Assembly: GCA_029861795.1 (NCBI GenBank)
Contig: JAOTYS010000271.1
Coordinates: forward strand, 1-6,419
DNA: 6,419 nucleotides
Source: Gammaproteobacteria bacterium
Lineage (GTDB): Bacteria > Pseudomonadota > Gammaproteobacteria > Arenicellales > JAOTYS01
Reading direction: 5' to 3'
A program made the translations under genes and the position numbers. Shown here one piece after another: positions 1 through 6,419 of the stretch. The notes beneath the pieces were generated by a model. The model was not told the origin of the DNA, searched no databases, and saw nothing but the letters and a program-made list of their open reading frames with translations. Position 1 is the first letter of the stretch. The number at the start of each line of letters is the position of its first letter.

Positions 1-28
1 TGCAGTAATGGCGTATTCGCGGAAATAG

Positions 29-811
29 ATGAGTTTCGACAGCTCGGGCTCGAAATTTAACGATCTGACCGCGCAACAGGCAATTCCATCTGCAGTTTCG
101 ACAGAGCGATGGCTGGCGGCGCAGAAATGGGAGCTGGAGTTCTGGAACAGACAGAACATCCCACCCGTGTGGTGGAAGAGAGTTCTGAGACCATTTTTGG
201 TCATGATTGCCCTAAGGTCACCGAGACAAAAGACTGATCTAGATGATAGAAACCATTGGTGGGCTAAGCACTTTGATCAGTATCGAATTCTACCGACAGT
301 CATAGAGAATGCGTGCGAGTTAGGATGCGGTCCCTATACAAATATTCGTATTATCCGAATAGATCGAAGAATCGAGAGTATCCATTGCAGTGATCCTTTG
401 GCAAAGCACTATGTCAGATATGGCAAAGCGTGGTTAGCAAACGCTGTCAGGTCCGGACTGGTCAACTACGATTCACATCCGGCAGAACAATGTCCATATA
501 AGAGCAATTATTTTGGTCTAACTGTGTTAATAAATGTACTAGATCACGTTCGGGACGCCGAGCAGTGTTTAAGGGAAGCAGTGCGGATCACTGCCGTTGG
601 AGGCTACATAGTCTTTGGTCAGGACTTAACTGGACTCGACGATCGACGGCCGCACAATCCCGGTCATCCGTTCCTGTTGAACCATCGACAGTTGGAATCT
701 TTTCTGAATGAGCATTTCGATACGCTTTTCTGGCGAATTGCGCCGCGAGAAGAAATGGCGGAACGGGATATGCATTACGGGGCACTTGTATACATTGGTC
801 GGAAACGCTAA
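29..811 (+). CDS. Class I SAM-dependent methyltransferase of a polysaccharide cluster
   Basis: This 260-residue soluble protein looks like a Rossmann-fold methyltransferase. Seen: the SAM-binding motif I, ELGCGPYTN, at residues 97-105; an acidic motif II candidate, SDP, at 121-123; a motif IV-like segment, VLINVLDHVRD, at 166-176; and a strand with the GG turn, AVGGYIVFGQDL, at 189-200. This is the usual order for type 11/12-like methyltransferases. The ~95-residue N-terminal part, rich in Trp and basic residues (AQKWELEFWNRQ at 31-42), is probably a family-specific helical region. There is no signal peptide; residues 53-62 are hydrophobic but too short for a clear membrane span. Because it sits before five polysaccharide genes, the likely substrate is a sugar or glycan end (inference). 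The ATG has only a weak purine stretch (GGAAA, 21-25) ahead of it, so the start is moderately sure. The precise acceptor is unknown. Confidence 0.85.
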   Translation: MSFDSSGSKFNDLTAQQAIPSAVSTERWLAAQKWELEFWNRQNIPPVWWKRVLRPFLVMIALRSPRQKTDLDDRNHWWAKHFDQYRILPTVIENACELGCGPYTNIRIIRIDRRIESIHCSDPLAKHYVRYGKAWLANAVRSGLVNYDSHPAEQCPYKSNYFGLTVLINVLDHVRDAEQCLREAVRITAVGGYIVFGQDLTGLDDRRPHNPGHPFLLNHRQLESFLNEHFDTLFWRIAPREEMAERDMHYGALVYIGRKR

Positions 812-929
812 TACGTCTCCGGCAAGTCTTGACAGATAGCAAACAGTATAAGTTCTGTAAAAAACCTTTTTGATCGTTGGAAGATAGAAATCCAGAACTA
901 AAACAGGGCTATGAATCGGTAGGAGACTC

Positions 930-956
930 GTGATTTCGGAACTATGCAGACTATAG
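930..956 (+). promoter_or_regulatory. Possible eight-codon leader ORF with strong Shine-Dalgarno
   Basis: AGGAG at 921-925 lies four bases before a GTG at 930, a good ribosome-binding arrangement. The frame reads MISELCRL and stops at TAG 954-956, six bases before the ATG of the GT2 gene and in the same frame. Ribosomes ending here could restart at 963, so this may couple or tune translation of the glycosyltransferase. It could also be the remains of an older start of that gene cut off by the TAG, a sequence error, or chance. Nothing in the peptide is recognisable, and no attenuator-like hairpin is evident. Confidence 0.3.
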
Positions 957-962
957 CTTTCC

Positions 963-1925
963 ATGCAAAGTAATTCTGAAATCATTGGGTGTGGGACTAG
1001 CTCTCCCCAGATTTCAGTTGTGATGAGTGTCTACAACGGTGAAGAGACGCTATCGGGCACGATTGAAAGTATTTTAGATCAACGTGGAGTGGATTTTGAG
1101 TTCATTATTGTCAACGACGGCTCTACGGATGGGGCGGGTGAGATTCTTAACCGCTATGCAGCTCTTGATAGGAGGGTGCGATTACTTTCGCAAGTCAACA
1201 AAGGGTTAACTGAAGCATTGGTTAACGGGTGTGCGAAAGCTCGAGGAAGGTATATCGCCCGCCAAGATGTTGGCGATCTCTCACTGCCGGCACGGCTTGA
1301 TAAGCAACTGGAATCTCTAGAAGAGGACAGCAATGTTGTGGCCACTTCTTGTATTAACAGGTTTGTTGGTCCACGCGGGGAGTTTTTATATGAAGGGGGT
1401 TTGCTAGAGGATCCCACATTAGAGTTAATGTCTACTGATGTACATACAATAAGGGCTCCGATAGGCGCAAGTGCAATGTTTAGGAAGGATGACTATCAAA
1501 TAGTCGGAGGTTATCGGCGTCATTTCCGCGTCGCACAGGATCTGGATCTATGGCTCCGGCTAGTAGAACGTGGGAAATGTACTATTGTCCCTCAGGTCTT
1601 GTACCAGTGCTTAGTATTCCCGTCGTCGATCAGTGGAACATTGCGGGATGAACAGGTAAGGGCGGCAAGAATTGCGATTGAATGTCGTTCTTTGCGTGCT
1701 GCTGGAAAATGTGAAACAGAGGCGCTGCGCAGACTTGAACAGCTCCGAGATAAACCCAGTTTTCTGAGGTTTAAGTGTGCTAATGGATCCTACTACATCG
1801 GGCGTTGTCTCCAGAATTCGGATCCTGCTAGAGCAAACACTTACTATCGACAAGCGCTTATGTATTGGCCTATTTACCCTAAAGCGTGGTGGCATTTGTT
1901 TAGAAATGCCGTGACTCGTTCATGA
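963..1925 (+). CDS. Family 2 (GT-A) glycosyltransferase
   Basis: This 320-residue cytoplasmic or membrane-associated enzyme should transfer a sugar from a nucleotide donor to a lipid-linked glycan. Seen: the N-terminal nucleotide-binding strand ISVVMSVYNGE at 17-27; IIVNDGSTD at 48-56; the metal-site region IARQDVGDLSLPARLDKQ at 98-115; GGYRRHFRVAQDLDLWLRL at 182-200, carrying the acidic QDLDLW motif expected to supply the catalytic base. The DVGD at 102-105 replaces the commoner DADD, so one acidic residue of the usual metal motif is Gly. The region after ~residue 230 is basic and helical, ending in a TPR-like stretch (ARANTYYRQALMYWPIYPKAWW, split across 289-310), a common tail in this GT2 group. 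The ATG at 963 has no Shine-Dalgarno sequence, but an in-frame TAG at 954-956 rules out a longer form. Donor and acceptor sugars cannot be told. Confidence 0.9.
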   Translation: MQSNSEIIGCGTSSPQISVVMSVYNGEETLSGTIESILDQRGVDFEFIIVNDGSTDGAGEILNRYAALDRRVRLLSQVNKGLTEALVNGCAKARGRYIARQDVGDLSLPARLDKQLESLEEDSNVVATSCINRFVGPRGEFLYEGGLLEDPTLELMSTDVHTIRAPIGASAMFRKDDYQIVGGYRRHFRVAQDLDLWLRLVERGKCTIVPQVLYQCLVFPSSISGTLRDEQVRAARIAIECRSLRAAGKCETEALRRLEQLRDKPSFLRFKCANGSYYIGRCLQNSDPARANTYYRQALMYWPIYPKAWWHLFRNAVTRS

Positions 1926-1965
1926 AACCATCCGTCTTTGATCGGGGCGGCCAGAAGAAGTCTTT

Positions 1966-2136
1966 ATGTTGTATGAGTGCGATATGAGGGAAATTTGGAA
2001 TCTTAAAACAACAAGGCATATTTGGAGCCAATATCACAATCAGTTGGATGGGAGAGGATTTTTCATAAGTAGGGCGGTTGAGCAATTGGGCTCTGGTACC
2101 CCTGATCCGCGACTGCTAGTCTCTGCCAAACCCTAG
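1966..2136 (+). CDS. Doubtful 56-codon ORF in the gap before the polymerase gene
   Basis: An ATG at 1966 follows a purine run (AAGAAG, 1955-1960) five bases upstream and opens a frame of 56 codons ending at TAG 2134-2136, seven bases before the polymerase-like gene. The product starts MLYECDMREIWNLKTTRHIW and is mixed and polar, with no membrane span, signal peptide or motif that I recognise. It fills most of the 218-bp gap on the same strand, which is the only argument in its favour. An open frame of this length is not rare by chance, and an overlapping reverse frame (1900-2085) is equally long. I regard it as probably non-coding. Confidence 0.15.
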   Translation: MLYECDMREIWNLKTTRHIWSQYHNQLDGRGFFISRAVEQLGSGTPDPRLLVSAKP

Positions 2137-2143
2137 ACACGGT

Positions 2144-3550
2144 ATGGAATTTCTTTTCGTACTCGGTGCTTTCCTTCTCATCATTTGTTTTTTCGAATGG
2201 CGTTTGGGATTGCTTATTGTACTTATTGTTGGTTTTGCACAGGATCCATTAAGAAAACTGACACCAGGAGAACCCATATCTTATGTGGTTCTCTTTATGC
2301 CGTTTGTTTTCGCTGTAATCCTCGGTTTTAAGAATCGTGGAAACAAAATTTCATTAAGTCACTTTTTTGAGTATCACCCAGCAACTCGGACTCCGATACT
2401 CCTGTTTATTGGGGTCGTTTTATTGGGGATGGCAGTGGCTTTTGTAAGAACGAGCAACGTGATTATTCCTGGGATTGGGGGTCTAGCATATCTTACTCCT
2501 CTCATGGGAATCTTATTCTTTTATCACTATATTCGTACTGAGGTGAATGTTGTCCGCTTATTTCAGTTGTACATAGTAGTTGCTTCGGTTATGGGGGCAG
2601 GCATCTATTTGACCGTTTGGGGTTTTGATTGGGCGATTCTAGAATCAGTTGGAGAAGGGCTTTATATTTATCCTCAAAGTGGCGGTATCTATAAATTGCC
2701 TTCAGGTCTGTTTCGAGCGCCTGAAGTGGCTGCGTGGCATGTGACTACGGCGATGTGTCTTTTGATTGTCCTGGTTGTGTCCCGCCAGTGGAGACTAGGG
2801 ATGGTCGTGGCGATATTAGTTGGACTATTTCTGCTAGGGGCGTCATTCTTGACGGGTAGGCGGAAGATGATAATAGAAATATTGATATTCGTGAGTGTAT
2901 ATGGGGCTTTGTTGGCTTACTTTGGGCGAGGGGCTAGAAAGTTGTCCGCGTTTCTACTATCAGCTGGACTATCGCTCTTCGCTCTGGATAATTTGATTCT
3001 GCCCTTAGAACAGCAATCTGGATTCCAACCGATTATCGATCGAAGCTCGACACTTTTTGATGAAGCATGGGGTCGTTTCAGACTAATGACCTTAGAAAGC
3101 TTTAGATGGGTAGTCAATAGACACGGGTACATTGGGACTGGGGCAGGAATGGCAAGTCAGGGAGCCCAGCACTTTGGAGGTGGAAGTGCATTGGTGGGCG
3201 GCAGTGGGGAAGGTGGAGTGGCAAAGGTGTTTACGGAGCTTGGGGTGATCGGGCTATTGATGTTTTTCTGGGTCACGGTTGCACTGGGGGTGGCAATGTG
3301 GCGCAGTATTTCAAATGCTGCGAAACAAACGGCCGGTTCCCCTATGGTGTCATTGACCGTCGGGTTGTGTTCACTGATGGTTGCCAATTTTGCAGTTTAT
3401 GTTTCTGCGGCGCAGGTCTTTGGTGATCCGTTCATACTGCTCTTGCTAGGGATGATGGTTGGCAGCGTGCTGTCTTTACCGGTTGTGTTGGAACGCCAGT
3501 CCATGGAAAAGATCACAATCGAGCATCCAGTGTGGATCGGAAACCGATGA
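2144..3550 (+). CDS. O-antigen polymerase/ligase-like (Wzy/WaaL superfamily) membrane protein
   Basis: This 468-residue protein is built of about 12-13 hydrophobic segments (roughly 2-16, 20-31, 46-62, 84-102, 112-129, 136-159, 199-213, 217-237, 241-260, 267-287, 363-386, 401-422, 428-447). One large hydrophilic loop lies at about 288-362, between the late segments, the classic layout of Wzy polymerases and WaaL ligases. The loop holds spaced arginines (R300, R311, R313) and a Gly-rich run, GYIGTGAGMASQGAQHFGGG at 328-347, leading into a conserved-looking EGGVAKVFTELGVIGLLMFF at 357-376. A second conserved-looking block, SGLFRAPEVAAWH, is at 187-199, and LTGRRKM at 236-242 is probably a cytoplasmic turn. 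It would join lipid-linked repeat units in the periplasm, or pass the glycan to its final acceptor. I do not see the HN motif common in ligase loops, which mildly favours a polymerase. No Shine-Dalgarno sequence precedes the ATG; the hydrophobic N-terminus supports this start. Confidence 0.8.
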   Translation: MEFLFVLGAFLLIICFFEWRLGLLIVLIVGFAQDPLRKLTPGEPISYVVLFMPFVFAVILGFKNRGNKISLSHFFEYHPATRTPILLFIGVVLLGMAVAFVRTSNVIIPGIGGLAYLTPLMGILFFYHYIRTEVNVVRLFQLYIVVASVMGAGIYLTVWGFDWAILESVGEGLYIYPQSGGIYKLPSGLFRAPEVAAWHVTTAMCLLIVLVVSRQWRLGMVVAILVGLFLLGASFLTGRRKMIIEILIFVSVYGALLAYFGRGARKLSAFLLSAGLSLFALDNLILPLEQQSGFQPIIDRSSTLFDEAWGRFRLMTLESFRWVVNRHGYIGTGAGMASQGAQHFGGGSALVGGSGEGGVAKVFTELGVIGLLMFFWVTVALGVAMWRSISNAAKQTAGSPMVSLTVGLCSLMVANFAVYVSAAQVFGDPFILLLLGMMVGSVLSLPVVLERQSMEKITIEHPVWIGNR

Positions 3551-3624
3551 CGCCTCGGGCGGGCGAGAAGAATCAACCTAAATAGCTTCTTCTTCAGACT
3601 TCCTCTGCAGCTATTCAACAACAT

Positions 3625-4803
3625 ATGCGCGATATCTTGAAGGTCGCTATTTGCGCTTCTCACCCTATTCAATATCACGTTCCATGGTATCAGCAGTTAA
3701 GCAAATGTGCCGATATTGAGCTGTCTGTCTACTACATAACGATACCAGACGAGGTGGAGCAGGGATGTGGTTTCGGGAAGTCCTTCGCGTGGGACATTCC
3801 TATGCTTGAGGGCTATCAATGGAAGATGTTAAAAACATATAAGGCGAAGCCACAACTAAACAAATTCTTCGACACGAGGCTTCAAGGTCTCACGGAAAGG
3901 CTGAGAGAGAATCGGCCTGATGCACTTATTGTGAGTGGATGGCATACCTTCGGCCTTATTCAGGTTGTCTTCGCTTGTAGTCAACTTGGAATTCCAAAGT
4001 TAGTAAGGGGTGACAGTAATTCGTTAGTCGTTCGTCCGAAGTACAAACGAATCGGGCATAGAATACTGATGAAACTTTATGATGCCTACCTTGCAGTGGG
4101 CCTTCTTAATAGAGAATTCTACGTTCGTAACGGAGCTCCCAACCATCGCATCTTTCCGTGTCGGCACTGTGTAGACAATAATCGATTTGCTGAGCAATCG
4201 CATAGGTTAGCCAGTTTACGGGAAGAGATTCGCGCTAAGTGGCATATCCCAGAGAGTTTTTTCTGCTTTCTTTTTTGTGGAAAACTGGAACCAAAGAAAA
4301 GAATTTTTGATGTAATGGATGCTCTCGATATGTTAAGAAAGCGGTACAAAGGCGTACATTTGTTAGTTGTGGGTAGTGGAGAACAAACCGCGGCTGCAAA
4401 GGAACGCGTTAGGAGGTCGGGGCTCCCAGTGACATTTGCAGGATTTTTAAATCAAACTGAGGTTGCTCATGCTTATGTATCTGCAGATTGTCTAATACTA
4501 CCTTCAGATTATGGTGAGACTTGGGGCCTCGTAGTCAACGAGGCCATGGCTTGTGGCCTGCCGGTTATCGTTAGTGATCGTGTAGGTTGCCGATCAGACC
4601 TAATCCTCGAGGAGCAGACAGGGCTGTCATTTCCCTGCGGAGATATACGAGCGCTCGCTCACCGGATGTATGTGATGGCATCAGATCGGGAAGGGTCGAA
4701 ACAAATGGGACAGCGCGCAAAGCAACTTGTGATGAGTGAATATTCGGTAGAGAAGGCTGTAGAAGGAACTGTGGATGCAATTCGATCAGTCGCTGCAGTG
4801 TGA
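3625..4803 (+). CDS. Family 4 (GT-B) glycosyltransferase
   Basis: This 392-residue enzyme has the two-domain GT-B plan. Seen in the N-terminal acceptor domain: VAICASHPIQYHVPWYQQL at 7-25, a start typical of one GT4 subgroup, then SGWHTFG at 104-110 and RGDSN at 128-132. The linker region carries CVDNNRF at 182-188, matching the usual VDN-RF signature. The C-terminal donor domain has FCGKLEPKKR at 217-226, LLVVGSG at 246-252, FAGF at 271-274 and ETWGLVVNEAMACGLPVIVS at 298-317. In the last, E298 and E306 form the EX7E motif that binds the nucleotide sugar in retaining GT4 enzymes. It probably adds one sugar to the growing repeat unit on the cytoplasmic face. No Shine-Dalgarno sequence is visible before the ATG, which lies 74 bases after the polymerase-like gene. 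The sugar donated is unknown. Confidence 0.92.
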   Translation: MRDILKVAICASHPIQYHVPWYQQLSKCADIELSVYYITIPDEVEQGCGFGKSFAWDIPMLEGYQWKMLKTYKAKPQLNKFFDTRLQGLTERLRENRPDALIVSGWHTFGLIQVVFACSQLGIPKLVRGDSNSLVVRPKYKRIGHRILMKLYDAYLAVGLLNREFYVRNGAPNHRIFPCRHCVDNNRFAEQSHRLASLREEIRAKWHIPESFFCFLFCGKLEPKKRIFDVMDALDMLRKRYKGVHLLVVGSGEQTAAAKERVRRSGLPVTFAGFLNQTEVAHAYVSADCLILPSDYGETWGLVVNEAMACGLPVIVSDRVGCRSDLILEEQTGLSFPCGDIRALAHRMYVMASDREGSKQMGQRAKQLVMSEYSVEKAVEGTVDAIRSVAAV

Positions 4804-4846
4804 TGAGACTGAAATTTTGACGATCCGAAGCTGCTGCTAACTGGAC

Positions 4847-6010
4847 TTGCGAATTCTCCACATAGTACCCACTTACCACCCTGCGACTAGATATGGTGGG
4901 CCCATTTACTCTGTTCATAGTCTCTGTAAGGCGCTGGTCGCATCGGGAAACGAGATTCATGTTTTTACGACCAATGTGGATGGAAATGGTGAATCAAATG
5001 TTGCACTGTCGACGCCTATTGATATGGACGGAGTTAATGTTTGGTATTTCCGCTCAAATATCTCGAGGAGGTTATATTGGTCGACCGGTATGAGGAAAGC
5101 ACTACAGGAGCGTGTAGGTGATTTCGATTTGTTACATCTGCATTCGGTATTCCTTTGGCCTACCTCGGCGGCCGGCAGAGTCGCTTGGAACGCAGGCATA
5201 CCATATGTGATTTCTCCGAGAGGAATGTTAGTAAAGGGTTTGATTCGAAAAAAGAACGCGATTGTCAAAACGGCGTGGATTGGGCTGGTAGAAAGGAGAA
5301 ATATTGAATGTGCAAACGCTATTCATGCCACGTCGACTCTCGAAGAACGGGAGTTACGTAAATTCGGATTTAGGTTTCCTACGTTTGTTAAGGTGCCCAA
5401 TGGAGTATCTATCGAAAATGGCGTCGACATTACGAGTGGACATATCACGGAAGGCCAACGGCCAGTTCCTGAGGAGCCGCTGATTCTCTTTATTGGAAGG
5501 ATAAACTGGAAGAAAGGTCTTGAGCAGCTTATTAAGGCCATGGATCGCATCAGGGCGGGGGTCCTAGTGATCGCTGGTAATGACGAGGAGGGTTATCAAC
5601 TTCATCTACAGCGGTTGGTCACGCGTCTGAATTTGTCTACGCGGGTTAAATTCTTGGGTTTCGTTGGCGGAGTAGAGAAACTCGCGTTGTTACGAAGGGC
5701 GCAATTACTTGTATTGTCGTCGTGCAATGAAAACTTCGGGAACGTAGTGCTTGAGGCTATGGCGCAGGGAAAAGCTGTTGTGGTAACGCGCGGTGTAGGT
5801 GCAGCGGAAATAGTCGAGTCTGAGGGGGCAGGAATTGTTTCAGAAATAGATCCGGAGTCACTGGCCGAAAGCATACGTTGCCTGATAGAAGATCCAGCCC
5901 TGGCTGCTAGAATGGGCGCCAGGGGCAAAGCAGCGATCCGGGAGCGCTACACATGGGAGATAATCGCGAGTCGGATGGAAGGTGTTTATAGAGAAGTTGT
6001 ATCAAATTAG
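4847..6010 (+). CDS. Family 4 (GT-B) glycosyltransferase with TTG start
   Basis: This 387-residue GT-B enzyme starts with ILHIVPTYHPATRYGGPIYS at 3-22, where the GGP turn marks the acceptor-domain loop. It continues with LLHLHSVFLWPT at 95-106, SPRGML at 123-128 and the linker PNGV at 184-187. The donor domain shows LFIGRINWKKGLEQLIKA at 214-231, VIAGNDEEGY at 241-250, FLGFVGG at 269-275 and NENFGNVVLEAMAQGKAVVV at 294-313, in which E295 and E303 form the EX7E motif. It is therefore probably a retaining transferase acting in the same pathway as the preceding GT4. The N-terminal motif fixes the start near 4847, where only TTG (or CTG at 4841) is available; an in-frame TAA at 4838-4840 excludes anything longer, and the next ATG (codon 60) would cut the fold. 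No clear ribosome binding site is seen. The 43-bp gap from the previous gene suggests co-transcription. Confidence 0.92.
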   Translation: MRILHIVPTYHPATRYGGPIYSVHSLCKALVASGNEIHVFTTNVDGNGESNVALSTPIDMDGVNVWYFRSNISRRLYWSTGMRKALQERVGDFDLLHLHSVFLWPTSAAGRVAWNAGIPYVISPRGMLVKGLIRKKNAIVKTAWIGLVERRNIECANAIHATSTLEERELRKFGFRFPTFVKVPNGVSIENGVDITSGHITEGQRPVPEEPLILFIGRINWKKGLEQLIKAMDRIRAGVLVIAGNDEEGYQLHLQRLVTRLNLSTRVKFLGFVGGVEKLALLRRAQLLVLSSCNENFGNVVLEAMAQGKAVVVTRGVGAAEIVESEGAGIVSEIDPESLAESIRCLIEDPALAARMGARGKAAIRERYTWEIIASRMEGVYREVVSN

Positions 6011-6039
6011 TCAGGTTTCAATGCAACAATATCGCGCTA

Positions 6040-6419
6040 ATGCGTAGTGAAATAGGCATGGCGTCAGATCCTCCGATTAGCGTAATGATATTTACACTAA
6101 ATGAGGAGATTCATTTGCCATTTGTCATGGAATCCCTCAGATGGTGCACGGATCTCATTGTTGTGGACTCCTTCAGTACCGACCGAACAGAAGCGATTTG
6201 TCGACGCGCAGGTGTGCGATTCTATCAGAATAGATTTGAAGGATTTGGCGCGCAACGGAATTGGGCGTTAGAGAATATTGATATGCAGAACAATTGGGTG
6301 TTGTTACTCGACGCCGATGAGCGTGTGCCGCCGGCTCTTGCGGAGGAGCTAATTGACATAGCTCGCAGCAACCCTCCAGACGTTGGAGCGTATCGGGTCA
6401 AGCGCCGATTCTACATGTG
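6040..6419 (+). CDS. WaaE-like family 2 glycosyltransferase, N-terminal part (runs off the window)
   Basis: The frame is open to the right edge and gives 126 codons from ATG 6040. Seen: PISVMIFTLNEE at 12-23, the GT-A nucleotide-binding strand; DLIVVDSFSTDRTEAI at 38-53; FEGFGAQRNWAL at 66-77, a signature of the LPS-core WaaE/KdtX-like group; and WVLLLDADERV at 86-96, with the DXD metal site at D91 and D93. WaaE proteins add a sugar (glucose in Klebsiella) to the inner core. Relatives in other clusters act on repeat units or exopolysaccharides, so the substrate is open here. A second in-frame ATG at 6058 would shorten the protein by six residues. Neither start has a good Shine-Dalgarno sequence, and the homology begins only after both. 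It lies 29 bases after the second GT4 gene, consistent with one operon. The C-terminal half is not visible. Confidence 0.88.
   Translation, partial: MRSEIGMASDPPISVMIFTLNEEIHLPFVMESLRWCTDLIVVDSFSTDRTEAICRRAGVRFYQNRFEGFGAQRNWALENIDMQNNWVLLLDADERVPPALAEELIDIARSNPPDVGAYRVKRRFYM

Noticed and set aside
829..852. Exact TTGACA (829-834) followed by TATAAG (847-852) in the gap before GT2
   Set aside because: The spacing between them is 12 bases, too short for a sigma-70 promoter, and no acceptable -10 box lies at 16-18 bases. A promoter here is not supported.
851..899. Inverted repeat AGTTCTG (851-857) / CAGAACT (893-899)
   Set aside because: It is only seven pairs around a 35-base loop, with no T-run after it and no extension on either side. 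It is too weak for a terminator or riboswitch.
588..985. Reverse-strand open frames over the methyltransferase end and the following gap
   Set aside because: They overlap a well-supported + strand gene, show no recognisable motif, and are the kind of shadow frames expected opposite coding sequence. The same holds for the other minus-strand frames across the window.
3566..3593. Inverted repeat AGAAGAA (3566-3572) / TTCTTCT (3587-3593) after the polymerase-like gene
   Set aside because: The stem is seven pairs, mostly A-T, with a 14-base loop and no T-tract. It is unlikely to terminate transcription inside a tandem gene set.
4893..5093. 66-codon + strand frame inside the second GT4 gene
   Set aside because: It lies wholly within a gene whose own frame carries conserved GT4 motifs, and its product has no recognisable feature.
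1..6419. Mobile elements, CRISPR arrays, tRNA or rRNA genes
   Set aside because: Reading the gaps and gene edges, I saw no transposase motifs, terminal repeats, regularly spaced repeats or tRNA-like cloverleaf sequence.

Overview
The window is a stretch of a surface-polysaccharide biosynthesis locus from an unidentified bacterium. Six genes in a row, all on the + strand, encode a SAM-dependent methyltransferase, a family 2 (GT-A) glycosyltransferase, a multi-pass membrane protein of the O-antigen polymerase/ligase type, two family 4 (GT-B) glycosyltransferases, and the first ~126 residues of a WaaE-like family 2 glycosyltransferase that runs off the right edge. The WaaE-like and Wzy/WaaL-like proteins suggest a Gram-negative (diderm) host. 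No marker here fixes the phylum. Base composition looks balanced by eye but was not computed.

Layout: methyltransferase 29-811; 151-bp gap containing a well-placed Shine-Dalgarno sequence and an eight-codon ORF; GT2 963-1925; 218-bp gap with a doubtful 56-codon ORF; polymerase-like gene 2144-3550; 74-bp gap; GT4 3625-4803; 43-bp gap; GT4 4847-6010 with a non-ATG start; 29-bp gap; partial GT2 from 6040. No gene-free stretch exceeds 300 bases. The shared strand and short gaps suggest one transcription unit, although no convincing promoter or terminator is visible.

Likely joint role (inference): the cytoplasmic glycosyltransferases build a repeat unit or core oligosaccharide on a lipid carrier, the methyltransferase modifies a sugar or the chain, and the membrane protein polymerises or ligates the exported product in the periplasm. 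Flippase, initiating sugar-phosphate transferase, chain-length regulator and nucleotide-sugar genes are absent and presumably lie outside the window. The exact sugars cannot be read from the sequence.

I see no clear sign of a novel defence, mobile or RNA system. The points worth a second look are translational: most starts lack a recognisable ribosome binding site, one gene lacks any usable ATG, and the only strong Shine-Dalgarno sequence precedes a tiny ORF rather than a gene.
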